From an uncultured Clostridium sp. (lineage in GTDB: Bacteria; Bacillota; Clostridia; Lachnospirales; Lachnospiraceae): a DNA stretch of 5,099 nucleotides. The stretch is from contig CAJJLI010000213.1 in the NCBI GenBank assembly GCA_905192625.1, positions 1 to 5,099 of the forward strand, in the 5' to 3' direction. The position numbers were made by a program, and so were the translations under genes. The notes beneath the pieces were generated by a model. It worked only from the letters and a program-made list of their open reading frames with translations, was not told where the DNA came from and did no database searches. Shown piece by piece: positions 1-4,718 of the stretch (position 1 is its first letter; each line of letters starts with the position of its first letter).

Positions 1-1
1 T

Positions 2-421
2 TCTGATTTGCAAACGGTCGAACAGCTGGCTGAGCGGAATGCTGCGGCGAATTATGTAATTGTACGTAATACGGCAATTAATAAGTTACGAGATTTAAAA
101 AGACATGAAGACAAATTATATTCTGACGATGTTTCGGACATTGCAAATGCAGTAACAGATCATAATCAGAACATTGAAAATCAAATGGTTCGCAAAGAAA
201 ATGTGAAGAAGTTAAATGGAATCATTGCTAGCTTACCAGAAAGAGATAGAGAACTTGTAATTCGTAAGTATTTCTATTTGCAATCTTCTAAAATCATTGC
301 AAAAGCAATGAATATGACAGTAACAGCGGTGGATTCTAGGCTATCACGTCTTAGGACTAAGGTTAAAAATGTATTTGATGAAATGGAGTACCAAGAAAGG
401 GGGAAACGAAGTGATCGATAG
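2..421 (+). CDS. ECF-like sigma-70 family RNA polymerase sigma factor (5' end outside the window)
   Basis: An open frame enters from the left edge and gives 139 visible residues. The first ones (SDLQTVEQLAERNAAANYVI) continue upstream in frame, so the TTG at 8 is unlikely to be the real start and the gene is partial. Visible residues about 18-35 (YVIVRNTAINKLRDLKRH) look like the end of sigma region 2, which contacts the -10 element. After a variable linker, residues about 68-125 look like region 4: an 'LPERDRELVIRKYF' helix, then a helix-turn-helix (IIAKAMNMTVTAVDSRLSRLR) of the kind that reads the -35 element. The two-domain layout without region 3 is typical of ECF sigma factors, which direct RNA polymerase to a small regulon. 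The stop overlaps the next gene by 11 nt, suggesting translational coupling with a partner. The family is fairly secure; the ECF group and target promoters cannot be told from here. Confidence 0.85.
   Translation, partial: SDLQTVEQLAERNAAANYVIVRNTAINKLRDLKRHEDKLYSDDVSDIANAVTDHNQNIENQMVRKENVKKLNGIIASLPERDRELVIRKYFYLQSSKIIAKAMNMTVTAVDSRLSRLRTKVKNVFDEMEYQERGKRSDR
397..403 (+). promoter_or_regulatory. Ribosome binding site setting the GTG start at 411
   Basis: AAGGGGG lies 7 nt upstream of GTG 411, inside the 3' end of the sigma gene. It decides the start of the downstream gene: the in-frame ATG at 369 has no comparable site and would extend the overlap to 53 nt. Confidence 0.75.
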
Positions 422-800
422 TGTATTAATAGATTTAATGAGTGATATTGATGTATCACTGTTAGATAATAATTTTTTAGAAGAAGATTTAATGCAACAG
501 CAAAATACCTTTACTGCATATGTGAAACGGCGGATGAATTTTAATAAGAGAGAGAAATTTGAAATTTCAGACTCACTTAGGTCCGCGATAATGGAACAAA
601 ATGAACGAAATGAAATGCCAGAAATTCGAGAAAAAATAGAGATAAAAGTTGAAAAAGTGAAAAATAAATTTAGATTTATGATACAGGTTGTATCATGGAT
701 AGCCGCTACGGTGGTACTTTTAATAAGTGTAATATTAATATTAATTAAAAGAAAGAGCACTGCAAAATTACTACGTAAAAAAATACAGGCTACCTGGTAA
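411..800 (+). CDS. Small single-pass membrane protein, candidate anti-sigma factor
   Basis: This 129-residue protein starts at GTG 411 and overlaps the sigma gene's last 11 nt. I do not recognise the family. Residues 1-89 are hydrophilic and probably cytoplasmic, with an acidic start, then a charged helical stretch (about 62-88, rich in E and K). Residues about 90-112 form one clear hydrophobic transmembrane segment. The last 17 residues are strongly basic (KRKSTAKLLRKK). There is no His or Cys anywhere, so it lacks the HxxxCxxC zinc-binding anti-sigma (ZAS) motif. Overlap with an ECF sigma gene plus a cytoplasmic N-terminus and a membrane anchor is the classic arrangement of an anti-sigma factor, which would hold the sigma factor at the membrane. 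That role is inferred from position. Many such proteins carry a sizeable outside domain; this one has only a short tail, so it may be truncated or sense signals through a partner. Confidence 0.6.
   Translation: MIDSVLIDLMSDIDVSLLDNNFLEEDLMQQQNTFTAYVKRRMNFNKREKFEISDSLRSAIMEQNERNEMPEIREKIEIKVEKVKNKFRFMIQVVSWIAATVVLLISVILILIKRKSTAKLLRKKIQATW
649..676 (+). promoter_or_regulatory. Possible sigma-A-type promoter inside the membrane-protein gene
   Basis: TTGAAA (649-654) and TAGATT (671-676) are separated by 16 nt and resemble -35 and -10 boxes. A transcript from here would reach acpP after a leader of roughly 150 nt. A perfect palindrome begins 2 nt after the -10 box. The DNA is AT-rich and coding, so a chance match is quite possible. 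Confidence 0.25.
678..696 (+). repeat. Perfect inverted repeat 8-3-8, possible operator
   Basis: ATGATACA (678-685) and TGTATCAT (689-696) are exact reverse complements separated by GGT. The shape suits a dimeric regulator, and the site would cover the start region of a promoter with its -10 at 671-676. It lies within the transmembrane codons of the upstream gene. It does not match the FapR or FabT consensus sites as I know them. Function is not shown. Confidence 0.4.
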
Positions 801-824
801 TTTGTTGCATGAAATTATATAAAA

Positions 825-829
825 AGGAG
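825..829 (+). promoter_or_regulatory. Ribosome binding site of acpP
   Basis: AGGAG within AAAAAGGAGA, 8 nt before ATG 838. It is a strong site, as expected for the very abundant acyl carrier protein. Confidence 0.8.
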
Positions 830-837
830 AACACAAC

Positions 838-1071
838 ATGTTAGAAAAAATGAAATCAATTATCGCAGAACAATTAAATGTAGGAGAGGAAACAATCACG
901 TTAACAGCATCATTGAAAGATGATTTAGGTGCGGATTCTTTAGATTTATTCGAATTAGTAATGGCACTTGAAGAAGAATTTGAAACTGAAATACCAACAG
1001 AAGATTTAACAAACATTGATACGGTAGAAGATATCGTTAATTATTTAAAATCAAAAGGGATTGAAGAATAA
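838..1071 (+). CDS. acpP: Acyl carrier protein (ACP)
   Basis: This 77-residue acidic protein carries growing fatty acyl chains on a 4'-phosphopantetheine arm in the cytoplasm, and is the shared substrate carrier for FabD, FabF, FabG and FabZ encoded next to it. The attachment motif [18 protein letters not shown] is clear, with the modified serine at residue 34 (codon 937-939). Helix I (about 2-14), the long loop, the acidic recognition helix II after DSL, and a C-terminal helix ([10 protein letters not shown]) follow the usual ACP plan. Length matches the family norm of about 75-80. A holo-ACP synthase (AcpS), encoded elsewhere, would have to load it. It starts 37 nt after the membrane-protein gene with no terminator between them, and is separated from fabD by a 190-nt gap containing a hairpin, so its expression may be set apart from the enzymes. 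Confidence 0.97.
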   Translation: MLEKMKSIIAEQLNVGEETITLTASLKDDLGADSLDLFELVMALEEEFETEIPTEDLTNIDTVEDIVNYLKSKGIEE

Positions 1072-1091
1072 TAAATATACTTACAGAAAAA

Positions 1092-1153
1092 AAGGGAGTG
1101 TTCTAAGAGCAATGAGTATGCGTAATTGCATCATGCTTTTAGGAGACTCTCTT
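1092..1153 (+). terminator. Long imperfect hairpin after acpP: attenuator or bidirectional terminator
   Basis: Bases 1092-1115 pair with 1131-1153: 23 pairs including three G-U, with one G-G mismatch (1100/1145) and one bulged A (1112). TGC/GCA inside the loop can add three pairs. On the + strand the downstream tract (CTTATTTAAA) is only moderately T-rich, suggesting partial termination or 3'-end protection of acpP mRNA rather than a full stop. On the - strand the hairpin is followed by seven T (complement of A at 1087-1093), a textbook intrinsic terminator, although no convincing - strand gene is seen here. Such a structure would let acpP transcripts outnumber those of the enzymes. The pairing is seen directly; the role is inferred. 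Confidence 0.6.
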
Positions 1154-1180
1154 ATTTAAAAGAGATTGCGTTAGTTTTCT

Positions 1181-1209
1181 TTCATAACGATAGAAAGGGC
1201 TGCTAATAT
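1181..1209 (+). promoter_or_regulatory. Candidate promoter for fabD and downstream genes
   Basis: TTCATA (1181-1186) resembles a -35 box (4 of 6), followed after exactly 17 nt by TAATAT (1204-1209), a good -10 box (5 of 6) with the extended motif TG at 1201-1202. Transcription would start near 1216, about 45 nt before the fabD ATG. Its position just after the hairpin fits a restart of transcription for fabD-fabG-fabF-accB-fabZ. No experimental support can be given here. Confidence 0.45.
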
Positions 1210-1214
1210 ACTAA

Positions 1215-1259
1215 ATGAATTATGCGTTTATGTTTACAGGCAGTAATGAATGGGTATAA
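1215..1259 (+). other. 14-codon open frame before fabD, possible leader peptide or decayed fabD start
   Basis: ATG 1215 opens a frame reading MNYAFMFTGSNEWV that stops at TAA 1257-1259, two nt before the preferred fabD ATG at 1262. The peptide resembles the FabD start (KIAFIFPGQGSQ) at A-F-x-F-x-G. The closest purine-rich tract (GAAAGGG, 1193-1199) is 15 nt upstream, too far for a normal ribosome binding site, and the promoter proposed above would start at about this ATG. It could couple translation to fabD, which has a poor ribosome site of its own, or be a remnant or chance. Confidence 0.25.
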
Positions 1260-1261
1260 AG

Positions 1262-2182
1262 ATGAGTAAGATTGCGTTTATATTCCCTGGACAGGGTTCA
1301 CAATACGTTGGAATGGGAAAGGATTTTTATGAAAGCTTCCCTGAAAGTAGAGAAGTTTATGAGAATGCTAGTAAATTACTAAATCTTGATATGGTTAAAC
1401 TTTGTCACGAACCAAATGAAGAAATTAATATTACTGAATTTACACAAGCTGCAATGATAACTACCATTGGAGCGATGCTAGCACATATTAAAACATTAGG
1501 AGTTGTTCCAGATATGTGTGCAGGATTAAGTCTGGGTGAATATGCAGCACTAGTGGCTAGTGAAGTATTAAGTTTAAATGATGCAATTTCCTTGGTCCGT
1601 AAAAGAGGAATCTTAATGCAAGAGGCAGTACCGAATGGTAGAGGTGCAATGGCAGCTGTATTATCCTTAGCGGAAGAAACTGTACTTGATATTTGTAATC
1701 AAACAGAAGGAATCGTTGGAATAGCAAATTATAATTGCCCTGGTCAGCTTGTAATATCGGGTGAGAAAGAGGCCGTAGAGAAGGCAAGCGAGGATTTATT
1801 AAAAGCAGGAGCAAAAAGAGTGTTGCCACTAAACGTGAGTGGACCATTTCATTCTCCACTCTTAAAAGAGGCCGGCGATCAATTATATGAGGAATTAAAA
1901 GGGATTACTGTAAGGGAACCTAAAATACCATATATCGCGAATACAACAGCGGCGGTTGTATCAAGGGAAGAAGGAATTAAAGAGCTCTTAGCAAAACAAG
2001 TATCATCATCGGTACGTTGGCAGCAGAGCATTGAACAAATGATCACAGAGGGTGTAGATACTTTTATTGAAATAGGGCCAGGAAAAACCCTTTCTTCTTT
2101 TGTTAAAAAAATTGATAAATCAAAACAAGTAATAAATATCGAAACAGTAGCAGATTTAGAGAAACTAAAGAGTCTTTTATAA
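1262..2182 (+). CDS. fabD: Malonyl-CoA:ACP transacylase
   Basis: FabD moves malonate from malonyl-CoA to the phosphopantetheine arm of ACP, supplying the extender unit for each elongation cycle. From ATG 1262 the protein has 306 residues (family about 305-315). Motifs in order: FPGQGSQYVGMG at 8-19 with the oxyanion-hole Gln11; the nucleophile elbow GLSLGEYAAL with Ser90 (codon 1529-1531); Arg115 in VRKRG, which binds the malonyl carboxylate; His197 in GPFHSPLL, the catalytic base; and EIGPGKTLSSF near the C-terminus. The His before the catalytic Ser in E. coli (GHSLG) is Leu here, a common variant in Firmicutes. An in-frame ATG at 1250 would add MGIK, but family alignment (MSKIAFIFPGQGSQ) favours 1262. 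Neither start has a strong ribosome site, unlike its neighbours; only GGG at 1252-1254 precedes 1262. The next gene follows after 50 nt. Confidence 0.96.
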   Translation: MSKIAFIFPGQGSQYVGMGKDFYESFPESREVYENASKLLNLDMVKLCHEPNEEINITEFTQAAMITTIGAMLAHIKTLGVVPDMCAGLSLGEYAALVASEVLSLNDAISLVRKRGILMQEAVPNGRGAMAAVLSLAEETVLDICNQTEGIVGIANYNCPGQLVISGEKEAVEKASEDLLKAGAKRVLPLNVSGPFHSPLLKEAGDQLYEELKGITVREPKIPYIANTTAAVVSREEGIKELLAKQVSSSVRWQQSIEQMITEGVDTFIEIGPGKTLSSFVKKIDKSKQVINIETVADLEKLKSLL

Positions 2183-2221
2183 AAGTAATCGTAAAATAGT
2201 TCGGATTTTTGTAAGAAACAG

Positions 2222-2227
2222 AAGGGG
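2222..2227 (+). promoter_or_regulatory. Ribosome binding site favouring the GTG 2233 start of fabG
   Basis: AAGGGG lies 5 nt before GTG 2233 and 14 nt before the alternative ATG at 2242, so GTG fits better. The GTG at 2231 is out of frame and is followed at once by TGA. Confidence 0.6.
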
Positions 2228-2232
2228 TAAGT

Positions 2233-2982
2233 GTGATAGAAATGTTAAAAGATAAAGTTGCAATAGTAACTGGTGCAAGTAGAGGAATCGGTAGAGAAAT
2301 TGCGATTACACTAGCAAGATACGGAGCAAAAGTAATTGTAAACTATTGTGGTTCAAAGGAAAAAGCAGAAGAAGTAGTTGCTCTTATAAAAAGTGAAGGT
2401 GGCGTTGCAACCGCGTATCAAGGGGATGTAGCTGATTCTGAAGCAATGAAGCAGATGTTTGCAGATGTGTTACAGGAATATAAAAGCATAGATATCCTTG
2501 TTAATAATGCTGGTATTACAAGAGATAATTTAATACTTAAAATGTCGGATGATGAGTTTAATGCAGTTATTGATACAAATCTTAAGGGCGTTTACTACTG
2601 CTTAAAGCAAGTAAGTAGGATTATGTTAAAGCAAAAGAGTGGACGAATCATTAATATTTCATCTATAGCTGGAGTAATTGGGAATGCTGGACAAATCAAT
2701 TATTCAGCATCCAAAGCTGGCGTTATTGGTATGACAAAAGCTTTAGCAAGAGAATTAGGTTCCAGAGGAATAACAGTCAATGCAGTTGCACCTGGATTCA
2801 TTAAAACGGATATGACAGATAAATTACCAGATGCAATTAAGGATACTTATGTGAATCAGATTCCATTGAAAAGATTTGGTGAAGTCTCTGATATCGCAGA
2901 AACCGTAGCATTTTTAGCATCGGATAAGGCAGCGTATATTACTGGTCAGACAATTAGCGTAGATGGCGGAATGCAAATGTAG
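2233..2982 (+). CDS. fabG: 3-oxoacyl-ACP reductase (NADPH-dependent, SDR family)
   Basis: FabG reduces 3-ketoacyl-ACP to (R)-3-hydroxyacyl-ACP, the first reduction of each elongation cycle; the family works as a tetramer in the cytoplasm. The 249 residues form one Rossmann domain of the classical short-chain dehydrogenase type: cofactor motif TGASRGIG at 13-20, the NNAG motif at 91-94, and the catalytic tetrad Asn116, Ser144, Tyr157 and Lys161 (YSASK) with the normal spacing. The PGFIKTDMT segment after the active site and the C-terminal [12 protein letters not shown] are typical of FabG rather than other SDRs. Starting at ATG 2242 instead of GTG 2233 would give 246 residues; both fit the family, and ribosome-site spacing prefers GTG. 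It sits between fabD (50 nt) and fabF (18 nt) and is surely co-transcribed with them. Confidence 0.96.
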   Translation: MIEMLKDKVAIVTGASRGIGREIAITLARYGAKVIVNYCGSKEKAEEVVALIKSEGGVATAYQGDVADSEAMKQMFADVLQEYKSIDILVNNAGITRDNLILKMSDDEFNAVIDTNLKGVYYCLKQVSRIMLKQKSGRIINISSIAGVIGNAGQINYSASKAGVIGMTKALARELGSRGITVNAVAPGFIKTDMTDKLPDAIKDTYVNQIPLKRFGEVSDIAETVAFLASDKAAYITGQTISVDGGMQM

Positions 2983-2990
2983 TTAATTAT

Positions 2991-2995
2991 GGAGG
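2991..2995 (+). promoter_or_regulatory. Ribosome binding site setting the fabF start at 3001
   Basis: GGAGG ends 5 nt before ATG 3001. The in-frame ATG at 2989 overlaps this site and would add the non-family residues MEEN, so it is rejected as the start. Confidence 0.8.
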
Positions 2996-3000
2996 AAAAT

Positions 3001-4233
3001 ATGAAACGAGTTGTAGTAACTGGAATGGGTATAATTTCAGCACTTGGTCATGATATCGATACTTTTTGGAATAACGTTAAAAAAGGAAAAGTTGCAATTG
3101 ATGATATAGCACGTTTTGATACAACGGATTATAAAGTGAAATTAGCAGCGGAAATAAAGGAATTTGATCCGGCACAGTTTATGGATGTGAAAGCAGCAAA
3201 ACGTATGGAGCTTTTTTGTCAGTATGCAGTGGCAGCAGCAGGACAAGCAATTAAGAATGCGAATTTAGATCTTGAAACAGAAGATGTTACAAGAATTGGC
3301 GTATCCATCGGTTCAGGTATTGGAAGTTTACAAGCCATAGAAAGAGAACATGAAAAGTTGTTAGAGAAGGGGCCAAAACGAATTAACCCATTGTTGGTTC
3401 CATTAATGATTGCCAATATGGCAGCGGGTAATGTATCAATTGCTTATGGATTAAAGGGAAAGAGCACAAATATAGTAACGGCTTGTGCAACTGGTACACA
3501 CTCCATAGGAGATGCAATGCGTTATATTCAATGTAACGAGGCAGATGTAATGCTAGCTGGTGGTACAGAATCAGCAATTACACCGTTATCGATTGCAGGA
3601 TTTAGTGCCTTGACTGCACTATCACAGGCTACCGACAAGACAAGAGCTTCGATTCCATTTGATAAAGAGAGAAGTGGATTTGTTATGGGTGAAGGGGCTG
3701 GTGTCGTTGTCCTTGAATCCTATGAACATGCCATTGCTAGAGGAGCTACTATTTTAGCTGAAATCGTTGGATATGGTGCAACAAGCGATGCATACCACAT
3801 AACTTCCCCTTGCGAAGATGGAGATGGTGCAGCTCGTGCAATGCAGTTTGCAATCAAAGAAGCAGGAATACAGCCAGAAGATGTTGATTATATCAATGCT
3901 CATGGAACAAGTACACATCACAATGACTTGGGAGAAACACTTGCAATAAAGAAAGCTTTTGGTGAGCATGCCTATAATTTAAGTATTAACTCTACAAAAT
4001 CTATGATTGGTCATTTGCTTGGCGCTGCAGGCGCAGTGGAATTCATTGTTTTAGTGAAAAGTGTAATGGAGAATTTTATTCATGCAACCGCTGGATATCA
4101 AGTTGTTGATGAAGAACTTGATTTGGATTATTCAAAAGAGGCTAGAACGGATAAAGTTATTACGTATGCTATCAGTAACTCGTTAGGTTTTGGTGGGCAT
4201 AATGCTAGTCTTTTAATCAAGAAAGCAGAATAA
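3001..4233 (+). CDS. fabF: 3-oxoacyl-ACP synthase II (elongating condensing enzyme)
   Basis: FabF condenses malonyl-ACP with acyl-ACP, releasing CO2 and lengthening the chain by two carbons. From ATG 3001 it has 410 residues (E. coli FabF about 413). The thiolase fold is complete: N-terminal RVVVTGMG, active-site Cys162 in TACATGTHSIG (codon 3484-3486), His301 in NAHGTSTHHND, Lys333 in NSTKSMIGH, His338 in GHLLGAAGAVE, and the glycine-rich gating loop SNSLGFGGHNAS near the end. The Cys-His-His triad marks the FabF/FabB class, not FabH (Cys-His-Asn). As the only elongating condensing enzyme visible, it may also serve the FabB role in unsaturated chain synthesis, as reported for the Clostridium acetobutylicum FabF; that is inference here. 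The gap to accB is 31 nt. Confidence 0.97.
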   Translation: MKRVVVTGMGIISALGHDIDTFWNNVKKGKVAIDDIARFDTTDYKVKLAAEIKEFDPAQFMDVKAAKRMELFCQYAVAAAGQAIKNANLDLETEDVTRIGVSIGSGIGSLQAIEREHEKLLEKGPKRINPLLVPLMIANMAAGNVSIAYGLKGKSTNIVTACATGTHSIGDAMRYIQCNEADVMLAGGTESAITPLSIAGFSALTALSQATDKTRASIPFDKERSGFVMGEGAGVVVLESYEHAIARGATILAEIVGYGATSDAYHITSPCEDGDGAARAMQFAIKEAGIQPEDVDYINAHGTSTHHNDLGETLAIKKAFGEHAYNLSINSTKSMIGHLLGAAGAVEFIVLVKSVMENFIHATAGYQVVDEELDLDYSKEARTDKVITYAISNSLGFGGHNASLLIKKAE

Positions 4234-4237
4234 AATG

Positions 4238-4249
4238 CCGCTGCTGCGG
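4238..4249 (+). repeat. Small GC-rich inverted repeat before accB
   Basis: CCGC (4238-4241) and GCGG (4246-4249) can form a 4-bp stem with loop TGCT in the short fabF-accB gap, just ahead of the accB ribosome site. It stands out in AT-rich DNA. With no T tract it is not a terminator; a mild effect on accB translation or mRNA cleavage is possible. Confidence 0.3.
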
Positions 4250-4264
4250 AGAATGGAAGGAATT

Positions 4265-4702
4265 ATGGAAATAAAAGATATACTTACATTAATTGATGCT
4301 GTCTCAAAATCTAGACTTAGTTCTTTTACATTGGAAGAAGGAGACACAAAATTAAGTTTTGAAGCAAAATGTGAAGGTACCGTTACTGTTGTTCAAAGTC
4401 ATGAGAGCCCTCTTGTGAACAAATCAACTGCTGTTGAAGATACCGTTTCAGACGAGAATAGCCTTGTGATTACATCTCCGATGGTAGGAACATTTTATGC
4501 ATCCGGTGTAGAAAACGGAGAGCCTTTGGTTTCCGTAGGGGATACAATAAAAAAAGGTCAAGTGGTAGGGATTGTAGAAGCAATGAAACTTATGAACGAG
4601 ATTGAATCGCCATATGATGGAATTGTAGAAGCAATATGTGTTAAAAACAAGGCAATGGTTGGCTTTGGAGATGTTCTTATTAAAGTCCGCCCATTATCAT
4701 AA
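4265..4702 (+). CDS. accB: Biotin carboxyl carrier protein of acetyl-CoA carboxylase (BCCP)
   Basis: AccB carries biotin between the biotin carboxylase (AccC) and carboxyltransferase (AccA/AccD) parts of acetyl-CoA carboxylase, which makes the malonyl-CoA used by FabD. From ATG 4265 it has 145 residues. Residues 1-33 form the N-terminal segment (MEIKDILTLIDAVSKSRLSS) thought to contact AccC; residues about 34-68 are a polar, acidic linker without the usual Ala/Pro richness; residues 69-145 are the biotinyl domain, with SPMVGTFYAS and EAMKLMNEIESPYDG, biotin on Lys108 (codon 4586-4588). AATGGAAGGAATT just before ATG 4265 supplies the ribosome site, and the family N-terminus matches. The upstream ATGs at 4235 and 4253 give extra residues unlike the family. 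Biotin ligase must come from elsewhere. fabZ follows after 16 nt. Confidence 0.95.
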   Translation: MEIKDILTLIDAVSKSRLSSFTLEEGDTKLSFEAKCEGTVTVVQSHESPLVNKSTAVEDTVSDENSLVITSPMVGTFYASGVENGEPLVSVGDTIKKGQVVGIVEAMKLMNEIESPYDGIVEAICVKNKAMVGFGDVLIKVRPLS

Positions 4703-4705
4703 CAA

Positions 4706-4710
4706 AGGAG
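4706..4710 (+). promoter_or_regulatory. Ribosome binding site of fabZ
   Basis: AGGAG in AAAGGAG, 8 nt before ATG 4719, inside the 16-nt accB-fabZ gap. Confidence 0.8.
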
Positions 4711-4718
4711 AAAAAGAT

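Noticed and set aside
8..10. TTG as the start of the sigma factor gene
   Set aside because: The frame is open upstream to the window edge and the visible protein lacks most of sigma region 2, so the real start lies outside.
344..760. Long - strand open frame opposite the sigma gene end and membrane-protein gene
   Set aside because: It is antisense to two well-supported genes, has no recognisable domain and no credible start signal; it looks like a shadow in AT-rich DNA.
786..796. CAGG-CTA-CCTG inverted repeat at the end of the membrane-protein gene
   Set aside because: Arms are only 4 bp with no T tract after them, so it is neither a convincing terminator nor a clear operator.
1113..1160. 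Small frame MSMRNCIMLLGDSLI inside the hairpin
   Set aside because: It has no well-spaced ribosome site and lies within the stem-loop; better read as part of the hairpin and of the fabD-start-like repeats.
1072..1249. Possible MITE or other small mobile element (hairpin with long inverted repeat)
   Set aside because: No flanking target-site duplication was seen and the arms are imperfect with a short central part; a transcript hairpin explains it better.
1250..1261. Upstream ATG 1250 as the fabD start
   Set aside because: It adds MGIK before the conserved MSKIAFIF start and has no better ribosome site.
1557..1859. - strand open frame within fabD
   Set aside because: Low-complexity Leu/Ser-rich translation antisense to a clear enzyme gene; a shadow frame.
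2183..2232. Possible regulatory element in the fabD-fabG gap
   Set aside because: Only the ribosome site is recognisable; no stem, terminator or promoter stands out in these 50 nt.
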